A stretch of 64,000 nt of DNA. It comes from Hemileia vastatrix. Its lineage: Eukaryota > Basidiomycota > Pucciniomycetes > Pucciniales > Zaghouaniaceae. A model generated the notes under the pieces. That model saw only the letters and a list, made by a program, of their open reading frames with translations. It searched no databases and was not told the DNA's origin. How positions within the stretch are numbered: the first letter of the stretch is position 1; each line of letters starts with the position of its first letter. The stretch is from positions 15,344,501-15,408,500 of the forward strand of contig JASXTE010000004.1 in the NCBI GenBank assembly GCA_030280995.1, written 5' to 3'. Both the position numbers and the translations under genes were made by a program. Shown here in pieces: positions 41,896 through 54,121 of this stretch.

Positions 41896-44505
41896 ATGTC
41901 TTCTTCTTCTGTTGCTTCTGGATCTTCTAACCCTCTTACTCCCTCACTTAGAATTGTTTCTTGGGATGGCCCAAAGTTTGATGGGGAGGAGGTTAAATGG
42001 TTCATTAGCAGGTATGAAGCTGCTGCTGCTGTTGATGGTGCTTCTCATGTGGATATGGTGAAGCAAGTTAGGTTTTTTATTGTAGATAGGGAGGTGGAAA
42101 AAGAGGTTATTGCTATGCAGGCATTTAAGGACAAGGATTGGGTTAAGCTTTCTAAAGCTATGGTTGATAGATGGGGTGTTAGGTTTACTATGATGGACCT
42201 CAATAAAATTGTTGGAGACTGGCAAGCAAAAGGTGGAGTTTCTTCTATGGCTGACTTCAAAAAGCTCTGTGTTCAGTTTGATGAAGTGGTGGAATATCTC
42301 ATATTGGTGGATGAGTTAGTGCATGAGAATCAAGCAAAAGATTTGTTTTGGACAGCATGCAGCAGGGATATTTGTATGGACGTCTTGAAGGATCTTTCAA
42401 GAAACGATTTGATGAAGGAACTGCCTAATGGTGAGCAGAAACTGCCGGCTCTGGAGGTTATCAAAGAGAACATTCAGGCCCATCTCAAGTTGTTAGCATT
42501 GGACAAATATCAAGAGTCCTGCACTTAATATGTTAGCAAGGTTAGCAAAGTTTTGGCCGAAAACAACAATATTATGGTCAAAGCCCAGGAAGCCAAGAAG
42601 GCACAAATGGGATTACCTGCTGCTAAAGTTGAGGGAAATGTAGATAATAAGATGGTCAATCACTTGGCCGATTTAACTAAACAATTAAAAATATTTGTTC
42701 AAGAAACACAGAAGGCTAACAAGGCCCCAATTGCTTCTTCGTGGACGTAGACTTCTTATCAGTCCAGAAGATATGAACGTCGAAATTATAATGGCAATAA
42801 TAATGGTAACCGCTTCCCAGGCAATGGGAGAAATGGTGGTAATGGTGGTAATGGATATAGAGATGGCTACGATGAGCCAAAGGTGTGCTCCTATTGTAAT
42901 AGGAGGGGGCACAGAGCAGGAGTATGTTTTACTCTTGATAAAGACTTGGATGCTGAGAGAGTATTATTTGATGGTAAAGTTTATAAATTTCCTGATGGTT
43001 CGTTCATCAAGCCCAGCAATGGACAGTCTCCTTCTGATTTGGTCAGAAGAAGTTTAACGGCTGAAAGGAGAGCCAGATTTGAAGAGGTGACGGATGAAGA
43101 TGTTAATGCCAAGGGTGGCAAAAATGGTAATGGTAATGGTGGAAAAGCTGACAAAGGTAAAGAGAAAGAGGTCAGTAAAGCCACATTTTCTACTTCTTTT
43201 GGTGGTTTAGAGCTGGCGACGGTTGCCCAGGTGGAGGGTAGCTGTATGGCTGGCGAATACGATGTTAATGCTGCTAGAAGAGCAGCTGCTACTAAGGCGA
43301 AGAGTAGCATTCAGAGCCAATTGAGGGCTAATCCTGGCAAGGCGAATAACAAAGTGAACCCTTACTCTAAGGACAAGAATTCTAGTTCTCAAACTGCCGC
43401 CAACAAATTGAACCCTTACTCTAAGGACGAATTATATAAAATGCAGAAGGGGATTGCTGATATGGGGCACCCTAGTTATGGCAAGTTTGATTTAAATGGT
43501 GAGCCTATGCCAGAGGATGATTCGGATTCTGAGGAGGATGTACCGTTGGCGTCTCTAACCAGACCAAGTTTTAGCGGTCCCATCCCAACGGAGGGTGTAA
43601 GAAGGACTAGCGATGGATCAGGATTAGTGCAAGAAGCTGGTGACGGAGTTAGGGTTATAGAAAGTGAAGATGTTATTATGGGGGGTGAAGATGGCTTGGT
43701 TGGTTCTCAAGAGGTACCCAGGGCCAAGGTTGTTAAATCAAAGGTCCAGTATGAGCGGCCAGTAGTTTCTGGTCAAGCTAATGCAATGGACACAGTTTTG
43801 AATAGGGTGAATCAACTGCAGATTCCCTTATCTTTGGGGGAGTTATTTACGATTAGTCTGTCACTTGCTGAAAAGCAAAAGAAGCATTTGACGAGGCGTC
43901 GGGTTTCCACTGGAGAGGTGGAATATATTTGTGAAAATGCTGAAAAGTTTGGGGAAGTTGTAGATATGCATTTTTCTGCTCCCCTGGGTTACCTGGTGGT
44001 AACTCTTAAAGGTAAAGAAGTAAAGGCCTTGGTCGACTCAGGGTCTCAAATTAATTTAATTTCATTGGAGCAAGCGACAAGTATAGGCTTGCCAATTAAA
44101 AGTCGGACTGGTGGAAACCTCAGAGGTATTGGAGGGCATGCAACAGAGCTGATGGGCACAGCTGAGCATGTCAGGTTAGGCATTGGTGAATTTGTTGGTA
44201 AGGTTCACTTTTATGTGGCCAGAGGAGCAGTCAAAACTGTTCTTGGGGGTCCTTTTTTGATGAATTTTGAGGCCAGGATAGGGTATCAAGCTGGCATGAG
44301 GATTAGTTTGGAGATCACTGGTGAAGATATGCGGAGGTTACATATGCGATTAGCGCCTCCTGGAGATGAAGGTTGGGAAACACGGCCAGGGATTACTACT
44401 CTGTGCCAGTGTTGTGTTTGCACCAAGAAGCGGCATATTAAACGGACGACTTCTGGTGAGTTATGTTTGTTGGAAAGGGATGAATGCCCTTATTTTTTGG
44501 GGTAG
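41896..44505 (+). pseudogene. gag-protease of element B (two in-frame stops)
   Basis: One frame from ATG 41,896 to TAG 44,505. Residues 1-210: matrix/capsid-like, with SWDGPKFDGEEVKWFISRY at the start. Then a Gly/Asn-rich stretch and a CCHC knuckle CSYCNRRGHRAGVC at ~42,886. An acidic low-complexity spacer follows, with two NPYSKD repeats, then the protease with ALVDSGSQINLI at ~44,030. Stops at 42,526 (TAA) and 42,748 (TAG) interrupt gag; both are one C-to-T step from Gln codons. The start Met follows the LTR-PBS leader by ~150 bp. Gag forms the particle and binds RNA; the protease processes the polyprotein. Confidence 0.85.
44493..44499 (+). promoter_or_regulatory. Candidate -1 frameshift site (T TTT TTG), element B
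   Basis: Codons TAT TTT TTG GGG TAG in the gag-pro frame, so the heptamer is in the slippery phase just ahead of the stop. Same site as in element A at 466-472. Confidence 0.55.
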
Positions 44506-46133
44506 CTGGGGCTGATCACTCTAATGTTGTAATCTCTCCTCAGGATGAGATCCCGGATTGCAATAGGTCAGCTCACTTGGAGATAATTCAAGTGGATTCT
44601 CAATTATTTTCTGTTAATATTACTTTGGAGTGCAAATACGTTATGGACTTTTCTATATGTTTATTGGATTTACCCTGTTTTTCTATTTAATTTAAAAATG
44701 GTTAAAAAGGCAAAATGGGCCAAATTAGGTTGGATAAAAATTGGAAGGGTATGTTTCTGGACCTCCAGCAAGAGGTTAAACTGCAAGTATCTCCTTCTAT
44801 TTTGGACCTCCAGCAAGAGGGTAAACTGCAAAAATCACATCAAAATCCGATTAAAAATCTCGGTATAATTAAAACACAAAAAAATAATTTTTGTGAAAAT
44901 TCAATTCTGGTCCTCCAGAAAGAGGTTAAACTGCCAACTTTCTTTACGGGAGATTTACTGTTGGATAAGGGAAGCAAAGGTGTTGGAAAATCTGTGCATA
45001 AATTAGACGAGGGAAAGGAAAAAAGGGTAAAATTTAATAATGAAATAAAATATTTTTTTAATTTTTCTTATTCCGATTCTGACGATGAAGAAGATTTATT
45101 TGATGAAATTTTTAATGGCAATACAAAAGTAAATGATTTACCTCAAGCTTATTTAGATGTGGAGGCAGCCAAATATAAGAAGGTAGCAAATAAAGTTTGA
45201 CCTATTAATGAACCGCTGCCTGCCGAATTAAATCCACCCTTGAGAAGACCAAGGTTATCAAGAGATCCTTATGAAAGTCCCTTGGTAAAGAATCCGCCTG
45301 AATTTTCTGAGACGCCAAGAATCACTTTTGAGAGACTGGGTGTTGTTAATTTTGGACCTGATGGTTGGTTGTCTGGAGAAGAGAAGAAGTTGTTGTTGGA
45401 TGTGATGGTCAAGCGAGAGAAGGCCATTGCTTTTGTAGAAGAGGAGAGGGGTGTGTTGAAGAATTCCTATGGGGAGCCTTACAAGATTCCTGTGGTATGT
45501 CATGAACCGTGGCAGCAGAAACTGATTCCTATTCCGGCTGCATTAAAAGAAGCCTATATTGAAGTTGTCAGAGAACAGATACGCACTGGACTGTATGAGC
45601 AATCATCGTCAAGTTATTCTAGTCCGGTATTTTGTATCAAGAAACCAAATGGCAAGCTTAGAGTTGTTCATGATCTTAGGGAATTAAATAGGGTTACAAT
45701 AAAGGATGCTGGGATACCGCCTAGTGCTGAGGAGTTTGTTGAAGCATTTGCAGGGAGAGTGTGTTATGGTTTGGGAGATATTATGGGTGGATATGATGAG
45801 AGAGAGTTACATCCGGACTCAAGGCCTCTCACTACATTCGATACGCCACTTGGACGTTTACAGTTAACAAGATTACCTCAAGGAGCAAAAAATTCGGTTG
45901 CAGTTTATCAAGCACAGATGACTTGGATCGTTCAAGACAAAATTCCACAATATGCTGGAATCTTTATAGATGATGGAGGAATTAAGGGACCAACAACCGA
46001 CTATGATAACCAGGTGTTGGAAGAGAATCCCGGGATACGCAAATTCATTTGGGAGTTTGCAATTACTTTAGAAAGAATCTTGTTTCGAATTGAAGAGGCT
46101 GGTTTAACTATTTCAGGTTCAAAATTTTCATGA
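44506..46133 (+). pseudogene. Pol linker and reverse transcriptase of element B
   Basis: The linker carries only about one 150-bp repeat unit (motifs at ~44,760, 44,805, 44,910). A frame from 44,715 leads, past a TGA at 45,198 (CGA in element A), into the RT: KLRVVHDLRELN, LTRLPQG and GIFIDDGGIKGP. An extra base at ~46,131 relative to element A creates a TGA and ends the ORF inside the RT-RNase H connection. The short stretch to 46,274 continues the homology in another frame up to the solo LTR. Confidence 0.85.
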
Positions 46134-46274
46134 TTGTGTGCCAGCCTTAGAAATATTAGGCCATGTGGTATGTAGAGAGGGTAGGATTATGTCCAAGAAG
46201 AAAGTTAACAAAATTCAGTCCTGGCCAAGACCCAAGAATACAACCAAAGTTAGAGGGTTTTGAGGCGTTTGCGT

Positions 46275-47368
46275 TGTGGTCTTCCAACATTGGCAGGGGC
46301 CATTGTTGTGTGATTTGATGCTGTTTGTGCATGTCTTAATTGACATCCGTTAAGGAATTTGGTATTTTTCTGGTTTCATTCCGTGGATATTGGGTCTGTG
46401 GGTATGTGGGTACTATCATTGGATAGCCCTGGTTTTTCTCTATATTTTATGTCTTGAAGACATTTTGCATATTCTGAGTTTTAAGGGGTCATTTCCTCAT
46501 TTTTCATTTATAAAAGATTGCTGTTTAATTTTGTTTTTCGTGTTTTACGGGCTAACCTTAAGTCTTAGGGTTAAGTGCTTAGTACCGTTGGATAGAGCTA
46601 ATTTTTCTCTATATTTCATGTCACAATGTTGTTATAGTGAAATTCCGTGTTTTAAAGGTTTTAGTAGTTGTAGCTAATTTTTCTAAGTAGATTAGTAGTT
46701 TTTATTGGTTTTCTGGCTTCAGGGAGGCCGTGCCGCTTCAGGCGGCATCTCCGACGTCGGGCGGCCCGCCCGCCTCTGTTTTAGGAGGTTGGGGAGCGCT
46801 CCAGGAGGGTTTTTTATGCAATTTGGCAGGTACAGGCGCCAGATTGGTGGGTGCGCATGGGCTCTTAGTTAGTGGTCTGTGTGTACATAGTGAATAAGAC
46901 AGTTTGGGGCAACCTTAATCATCATACAACCATCCGGAGGTGATCTCATTGTTCCTCACTCAGTTTTCACTGTTTTCTGGCCACAATTGGCTGTGTTTGT
47001 TGCAAGTGAGTTCTTCATTTAACTTAACTTTAGCAACTGTTTTCTCTGTTATAGTCTTGCAAGCTATAGAAAGTATTATTTCTGTCTCTGGTGTGGATTT
47101 GCAGCCTACATCAAGTATCTTTGCTGTCTCTGGTGTGGACTTTGTTCTACATTTCAGTTCTTTGGTCTGGTAGTCTATCTGGTGACTACTTTCTTGGCTC
47201 ATCAAGCAGTCAAGTGTGTTTAAAAGGGGTCTTTAGAAAAACAGGAACCAACTTACTTTAGCAAGTAAATCTCACTCTATTTTTCTAAAGGGACAGGGGA
47301 TTTTCTCTCTGGTTTTTCTCCAACTCCCTTGGTCAAGGCCTATAGCTAGTATTATAGGATTGTCTACA
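46275..47368 (+). mobile_element. Solo LTR (1,094 bp) inserted in element B pol
   Basis: Begins TGTGGTCTTCC, ends GGATTGTCTACA, flanked by GCGT on both sides (46,271-46,274 and 47,369-47,372). Removing it restores the sequence found uninterrupted in element A near 2,647. Contains a GC-rich block (GGGCGGCCCGCCCGCC near 46,760) and paired GTGTGGA repeats near 47,090-47,140. Length, TGTGG start and 4-bp duplication match the host LTR type, but the sequence differs, so it is from another family of the same clade. Confidence 0.8.
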
Positions 47369-48056
47369 GCGTATATGTTAGAATGTTTATTAAGGATTTT
47401 TCTTCATTGGCAGCTCCATTGAGACGGTTAACGAGAAAGGATGCAGACTGGGAGTGGGATGAAGAGTGTGAGAAGGCGTTTGTGAAGTTGAAGGAGGTTG
47501 TGGGGAAGGATTTAGTCCTGCACAAGTTGGATTATGGAAAAGAGCTGGCAGAATTTATTTAGCAGTTGATTCAAGTCAGGTTGCAGCTGGGGCGGTTTTG
47601 TCTCAGATGGATAAAGCTGGTTACATCAGGCCAGTTAGGTATGAATCTGTAGTATTTACTGAGGTTGAATCAAGATATTCTCAACCAAAATTGGAATTAT
47701 GTGGTGTGGCGAAAATACTGAAGAAACTTCAGCATATTTTGTGGGGGCAACATTTTGAGTTGCAAGTGGATGCAAAATTGTTAATCCAGATGATTAATTC
47801 CCCAACTTTACCAAACGCACCCATGACGAGATGGATAGCTTTTATTCAACATTTTTTGTTTGATTTAGTTCATAAGCCTGGCAAGACTTTTACTATGCCA
47901 GATGGTTTATCAAGGAGACTACCCACTGAAGAAGATTCAGACTCAGAATGTTTCAATGAAGATATACCTATTATCAAAGCCAGCACTAAAGGAGCTGAAG
48001 ACTTTCCATACCTCCCCCATGAGGTTAAACTGGCAGGATTATTGTGTTTAGATTAA
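47369..48056 (+). pseudogene. RT connection and RNase H of element B
   Basis: Continues element A homology from YVRMFIKDFSSL. A one-base deletion near 47,541 shifts the frame. From 47,598 RNase H is open (KLELCG, LQVDAKLL, MPDGLSRR) until a TAA at 48,054 where element A has Tyr. A hairpin motif lies at ~48,018 and another follows the stop at ~48,066. Confidence 0.8.
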
Positions 48057-48164
48057 GGAGATGATGACCTCTACCAAGAGGATAAACTGGAAAAAAGTTT
48101 TTATGTTAATAAAGGTGCTGGAAAAGGTGTAGATAAATTTGGTAGAAAGGAGGTAGAAGAAGAT

Positions 48165-49235
48165 GTGGTGTATGTAGAGGAAGATGGACTGGTAGTGTGG
48201 GATAGTAGTAAATTAAGGAATGGTGTATATGTTGGAGAATTAGAGAATTTAAATAAAAAGATGGATAAAGAGAAAGAGGTATTTTTGAATATGGTTTACG
48301 AAGGATCCAAAGGTTCAGAAGAAAAACGTCGACATAGCTTGATTAAAGATTTATTTAGGGGTCAACGATTATTGGCTCATTCATGTGCAGGTGATATTGG
48401 TGATAAAGAGGTCCCTATTGATGTTATATTAATCGATTTTCAAGATGAAGTCTGGGGTCAGACTGGTTTTTATTTTTTGTTAGTCAAATATTTGTTGACT
48501 TTAGAGAGGCCAGAAGAGTGTGAAGACGATGAATGGGTGGCTATCAAGAGGAAGTCATCTACGTTTTACCTATCTGATCGACGTTTAATGAGGAGAAGGT
48601 ATCCAAATCCTCAAGTAGTTATAACTCAACAGAAGGGGCAAGAATTAGTTTTGAAATCACTGCATGAAGATCTCGGGCATAGAGGCGTTGGAGAAACGTT
48701 TAGAAGAATTTATGATCAATTTTGGTGGCCTGGCATGAAGATGGCTGTTAAACAGTGGGTTCAGTCATGCAAAGAATGTCAAAGACGAAGTTATTTAAGG
48801 CCTATAGAACCTGAACGCTCGACCGGTGAATATACGCTCTTTGGAAGAGTTAGTTTAGATGCCGTTCATATAAAAGAGGGACGGTATAAATATTTAATAG
48901 TGGCCAGAGATGATTTATCTGGTTGGGTAGAGGCAGCGCCTCTTATTAATTTAACTGCCAAAAATGTGGCAGAATTTTTTTTGAATAATTGGGTATATAG
49001 GTATGGGGTGATGAAGTTGGTAACGGTAGATGGAGGTCCTGAATTTGCGACAGAGTTTAAAGAGGCCGTATTGAAAGTTGGATCAAAGGTTAGGGTAGCA
49101 ACCCCATATTATCCTGAAGCTGAAGGCATGGTTGAAAGAGGGCATCAAGTTATCAAGGATGCTTTAGTTAAAATGTGTGGGACAAGTGCCGAAAGGTGGT
49201 GGCACTTTTTACCTTTAGTTTTATTTGCTGATTGA
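48165..49235 (+). CDS. Integrase of element B (zinc domain and DDE core)
   Basis: 356 codons open. HHCC domain HEDLGH ... CKECQRR, then D in SLDAVHIKEG, D in TVDGGPEF and E in PEAEGMVERG, with spacing normal for retroviral-type integrases. Unlike element A, the core is uninterrupted. It ends at a TGA after LFAD that is shared with element A, so that stop predates the split of the copies or is read through. The first Met at 48,165 is only the first in frame. Confidence 0.85.
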   Translation: MVYVEEDGLVVWDSSKLRNGVYVGELENLNKKMDKEKEVFLNMVYEGSKGSEEKRRHSLIKDLFRGQRLLAHSCAGDIGDKEVPIDVILIDFQDEVWGQTGFYFLLVKYLLTLERPEECEDDEWVAIKRKSSTFYLSDRRLMRRRYPNPQVVITQQKGQELVLKSLHEDLGHRGVGETFRRIYDQFWWPGMKMAVKQWVQSCKECQRRSYLRPIEPERSTGEYTLFGRVSLDAVHIKEGRYKYLIVARDDLSGWVEAAPLINLTAKNVAEFFLNNWVYRYGVMKLVTVDGGPEFATEFKEAVLKVGSKVRVATPYYPEAEGMVERGHQVIKDALVKMCGTSAERWWHFLPLVLFAD

Positions 49236-49757
49236 ATCACTGACAAAAGGACGACCGTATTTTCACCTTTTGAACTTGTTTTTGGACAGAAAGCAGTTTT
49301 ACCGGTTGATTTAGAAGCTGAATCATATCTTGGAGTTGACTGGGACACGGTCAAAACTACTGAAGAATTATTGTGTGCAAGAATGATGCAGCTAGAAAAG
49401 AAAGAAGAATATTTAGAAAAGGCATATTCGCGGATGATGAAGATCCAAAATCAATCAGTTAGATATTGGGATGAGTGGTTGGCACATCGATTAAGGAAAC
49501 CTTTGAACCCAGGAGATATGGTCTTGGTGTATAATAGGAGTTTGGAAAGTCAGTGGGGAAAGATGTTTGCAGATAGGTGGAATGGACCGTATAAAATCAA
49601 GGAGCAAGTTTCCGGCGGTTCATATGTGCTAGAAGAGTTGGATGGAGTAGTATTGAAGAAGAGGGTAGCGGCCAATCAAGTGAAACGGTTCTATCCTAGA
49701 GGCACCAGGAGTGCCGAAGTCTTTCTCCGCAATGAGGATAAACTATTATTATTATAA
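49236..49757 (+). pseudogene. Integrase C-terminus (GPY/F) of element B
   Basis: Same frame after the TGA at 49,233. From 49,371 it is open with PLNPGDMVLVYN, DRWNGPYKIKEQ and VLKKRVAANQVKRFYPRG. The GPY/F module binds DNA and helps strand transfer. It ends in the first non-coding hairpin motifs (CTCCGCAATGAGG, ~49,724). Confidence 0.8.
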
Positions 49758-50647
49758 AAACCTTATCGATCTCCGCAACAAGGATAAACTATCTTCTTTT
49801 TATCAAAATACTTTACTGTCGTACACTGCTTATGGGCGACAAAACTGTGATGAAACATAAAAAAATGGGAGAAAAACTTCTTTGAAAATTTTCACAATTC
49901 AAAATTCTTAAAATATGGGTGAAGATAGTGTTGGAAAATTTTTTAAAATTTATTGGAAGAAGTGTTCACAGGGGAACCTTCTCAATTTAATATTGGCAAG
50001 TGTGGGGGTAATTGATGGGCTGGCTGCTCTATACACAATTACCCCATAATGTTCGTTTCCAAAATTTTCCCTGTTTCTAGTTGAATCCTGGCTTTGTCTT
50101 TTAATTATAGGAAGTCCACTAAGACTATAAACTGGAATGAATCAAGAGACACCGCTCTCAACGCCGGATTCAAGATTCTTTTTTTTTTATTTTGTTTTTG
50201 ATTTTTTTTATGTTAGATTGTGATTTCTTTTCTTTAATATATATTATGAATTATTGTAAAGGTGATGCTCACTGGTGGTCTCTAATCATTTTTATAAATT
50301 GGAGGGAGCCCACCCAGTGATCATCATTATAAAAATTATCTTCTAAAAACTTTCATTTATTTTCTTTTTTTTCAATTTCTCAAAATTGTGTAACCACATC
50401 AATTTGCACATGGATGTGGGTATGATGTCGAGGGTACGGCTCATCAAATGGCCGGGGGGCATCTATTAAAAATTTTATTTTGAAATTTTTTTATTATTAT
50501 TACTTTTTTTATCTTTCTTTTCACATTCATTTATCTTTCTTTAAAAATTAAAATTTAACTTTTATTTCAAAACTATCTTTTCTAAAATCATTTATTTTAA
50601 ATTAAAAAAAAAAAAAAATCAAAATTAAAAATAAATAAAATAAAATA

Positions 50648-50680
<33 letters not shown>

Positions 50681-51640
50681 AAAAAAATAAAATAGATAAA
50701 TAAAAATAAAATAAAATAATTATAAAAATAAAATAAATTAAATTAATTAATTAAATAAAAATTATTATATTTCTTAGTTTTATTTTTCAGTAACTATTCT
50801 TTTTAGTTTTTTCATATAGTTTAGACAGGAAACAGGGTCTAGGGGAACTCAATACTTATGGGATTTTACTTTAAGATATCTGTTAGTCCTCCAAGACTTT
50901 AAACTGGCTACTGTTCAAGACATTCTTTAAGGGTTTTTTTCACGTATTTTGGATCTGTTAGTCCTCCAAGACTTTAAACTGGCTACTTTTCAAAACTTTC
51001 CTTATGATTTTATATTGGAGCTGTTAGTCCTTCAAGACTTTAAACTGAATTTCAAGGATGATTAAGATTTTATGGATATTTTCGGAGACTGATTTTTTTT
51101 TATATAAATCAAATGTTAGGTCCACCAAGACCTTAAACTGGAGTGTTATTAAATGTTAGGTCCACCAAAACCCTAAACTGGACTGTTATCAAGCTGATGG
51201 GTCCACCATGACCTTAAACTGGATTTCTTATCAATTAAATGTTTGGTCCACCATGACTTTAAACTGGTAGTTCATTCATTGTTTAGTCCACTATGACTTT
51301 AAACTGGAAAATTAATATCTGCAGGATAATTCAACATTCATTGGTCCACTATGGCCTTATACTGGATTACTTGTCGATAAAATGTTTGGTCCACTATGAC
51401 ATTAAACTGGATTATCAAATTTATTCAATCTTTGGTCAAGCCTAGGCCTTATTTAGGAATTTATCAAGTTATTTATGCACCTAAACGATCTTTGGTCTAC
51501 CAAGACCATAAACTGGCAATTGATTATATGTTTGGTCCACCAAGACTTTAAAATGGAATGTCAATCTTGTTTGGATAACTCAATTCAATCTTTTAATTTA
51601 GCACTGTCCACTAAGACTCTAAACTGGCTATTCAATTATT
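49720..51640 (+). repeat. 3' hairpin-TTAAACTGG motif region of element B
   Basis: About 17 motifs co-linear with those of element A (near 49,724, 49,770, 50,113, then 50,883 to 51,625). One of the AGTC-type copies of element A is missing here. Some stems differ from element A by single changes (for example GGTC/AACC near 51,160). Confidence 0.75.
50005..50045 (+). other. Conserved stem-loop (element B copy)
   Basis: GGGGTAATTG / CAATTACCCC around ATGGGCTGGCTGCTCTATACA, identical to element A. Confidence 0.7.
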
Positions 51641-52199
51641 TCTGGAATTGGGTGCTGATAAGCTTTAGGAGGTTAAAATTTTAGGTGGTGATGATGCTAA
51701 GGAAAGCATAATGGTTAATTAGGTGAAATTTGTGGCGCTTTAACATGTTCTAAATTTAATATTATTATTGGAAGCCTGGCAAAAGTATTTTATGGGTTTG
51801 CTGTATAGCAAAGTTTGAAAATTGTGATGAAGGAATCAGAAGTTAGGATGGTAGTTGGATTTTAGGGAATGATTTTTTTAGTGCCTCAGTGTTAGGCTAT
51901 TTTTGGTGTGAAGCTTGGAGGACCTTATGGCGAGATTGGAATCATAGAATTCGGCTAGGTGGGGGGCCCTATGAGGTTGGAATCAGGAGTATTTGGCTCA
52001 TAGGAAGATCCACTCTCTCAATGCTGTGACAAGAAGGAAGACTGGTATATGGGAGTCTGAAGGGATTCAAACCTTGCTCTCAGTAATGGAATCATCACAA
52101 GATTTATTATTTTATGTTAAGCCAGAGAAGAAAGAAAACAACATTTATCTTGAAAGTTAAAGAAGACCAAGCAAAAACAAATTTTATCAAGTTATACTG

Positions 52200-52890
52200 T
52201 TAGAAAAGATAATTTCTTTGAAATTGTTCAACATCATTATCAAAGCTTTGCATTAAAATTCTTCTTTTCATGAGGTCTTCATGGTTATTAGCTGGAGTTT
52301 CTTGAAAATAGGCCAGCATTTTTTGTTTCAGCTCATTAGTAAAGTCAAGAAAAAGATAGCGATGAAAATTTGGATAATGATTGATATAGTCCGTCTTCAC
52401 TCTACCAACATCATCAGTGTTGGTTATTTCGACAGATAGAAGTTCAAATATGTTATTAAGTCATAGGTTTAGTCAATTTTGATTAAAAGTTTTTTTAGTA
52501 AGATAATAGGGTCTTACATTTAGAGCCAGGAAAAATAGTCTCAGAAAAGTTGGTTGGGGGCACTGGCGTTATTGGATTAGGATCTTGTGGAGGCAAAATT
52601 AGGCCGGGATCCGCTGATGAATATTGAACTTTTGAAGCTGTTTTTGATCTTATTCATTTTAAGAAGACAGGAATTTTTGATTGCTTTTTAGAAGTTGAGG
52701 GATCAGGGAGAGCTGCTGGTCCTAAATATACGTTTGTTTTAGAAGGAACTATTGGCCAGTTACATTTGACTTTTTTCACACGGCATAAGTCGCAAGCTGT
52801 CCTGCCAGGAAGATTAGGGTTGGACATTAAGCAAGGTACCTGGTATCGAGCTCAGAGTTCACATGGAGCAACAAGTTCTTTGAAAGACAT
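52200..52890 (-). pseudogene. Antisense Zn2Cys6-like gene of element B, damaged
   Basis: Same layout as 7,676-8,366. The last exon (52,400-52,200) encodes 66 residues identical to element A. In exon 1 the Cys-x-Leu-Cys pair has lost its second cysteine to TGA at codon 13. The shared TGA at codon 79 is also present. The intron donor GTAAGA is kept, but the acceptor TTCTAG has become TTCTAT. The ATG at 52,890 is conserved. Exact conservation of exon 2 may reflect the youth of the copies rather than selection. Confidence 0.6.
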
Positions 52891-53003
52891 ATTGATGAAG
52901 ATGAACTTTAAATTTGATTAAAGAAGATGGTGGTTGAAGGTTAAAAATGAATATTGTGTTCGACCACTTATGCAAAGTTTTAAGAATGGGGACATTCTCA
53001 ATT

Positions 53004-53013
53004 GGAGAGAGGA
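53004..53013 (+). promoter_or_regulatory. Polypurine tract of element B
   Basis: GGAGAGAGGA immediately before the 3' LTR. Confidence 0.8.
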
Positions 53014-54117
53014 TGTGGTAGCCTAAAGTTTAGTATTACACCTAAGTACCTAAGTGAAGTTATTACAGTGTGCAAGATTGGTGTTATTATTTTTTATATA
53101 AAAGGGTTTTATTTAATTTATTTGAGTTTTAAATATGATTAAATTGGTCACGAGCGAATGCATACACAAAACAATTTATTTTACGGAGAAAACTTATTTT
53201 TACGGTCTGAAAAATTTTTAAGTATCAAGTCGAGTCACTCAAGAACCTTGGGAAATTTTCCCAGAATTTTTACTATTTTTCTAATATTCTTAAATGAATT
53301 TTAAAGTTTTATAGAAATATTTACGTTTTCAGAAATTACTTAACCTTGATGAATTTTCACGGGGTAATTAGAGCTGCGCAGACTACGAAAATCAGTTTGG
53401 AATATAAAGGGGAAGTAGCTCTATCATGTGTAATTTTTCTAGATTTTTTACTATAGCTTTTAAGGTTCTAATTGAGTCTGGAAGTCCGGACGGACTCCAG
53501 ATGGACTCTGTACGGGCTCCGGATTGACTCTGGGAGAGCTCTGGAGGGGAAAACTTAGGCACGTGACTAGGAATACTTAAGCGCCTCTCAAACTCGAAAT
53601 TGAGAGGGGGGATATAACATACAGCTTAATCTTTAACCACCACAGTCTCATTTTTTATTACTCAACAAATCAAATAAATTTGTAATACCCTTATAACTTT
53701 AATTTTATAAATAACATTTTAGAAATACTACTGAAAAATTTAAATCACACTTCATACAGGGTATCTTTAGAAAGGTCTTCATCGCTGGGACTTGATTATT
53801 GCTGTCTCATGAAAATTTAAATTATTATAAAAACATAAAAGTCAATCTTTACAGATCTTTCACTGGTACACCTTAATTGTTGTTATCAGTATTTCTTTTC
53901 TCAACAGCCACTTTTATTTAAATCTCAATAAGCGTTAAATATTTTAGAGTTTCATTATTTTTTAACAATCAGAACCAAGTAGACTGGTTAGCTTAGTGAT
54001 TTAGAATTCCCATTTTGTTATTTTTTTTATTGGAAGGACGGGGTTTTCAGCTAAATCCACATATCTCCTCTGGATTCTGCTTACAGCAAGGCGACTGTAA
54101 GAGTTTACCTTACCATA
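53014..54117 (+). repeat. 3' LTR of element B (1,104 bp)
   Basis: TGTGGTAGCC...TTACCATA, followed by target duplication GCGG. The GACTCC repeat block at ~53,480-53,525 is longer than in the 5' LTR. Confidence 0.92.
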
Positions 54118-54121
54118 GCGG

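Larger units (their letters stand above)
40626..54117 (+). mobile_element. Complete LTR retrotransposon, Ty3/gypsy type (element B, 13.5 kb)
   Basis: 5' LTR 40,626-41,719, PBS, gag-pro, linker, RT-RH-IN, 3' part with hairpin motifs, antisense gene, PPT, 3' LTR 53,014-54,117. Target duplication GCGG (40,622-40,625 and 54,118-54,121). It inserted into the chromovirus pol on the opposite strand. A solo LTR at 46,275-47,368 interrupts its pol. Sister of element A, with long stretches almost identical. Confidence 0.92.

Noticed and set aside
46390..46677. 95-codon ORF inside the solo LTR
   Set aside because: Located in LTR sequence, hydrophobic by T-richness, no relation to known retroelement proteins.
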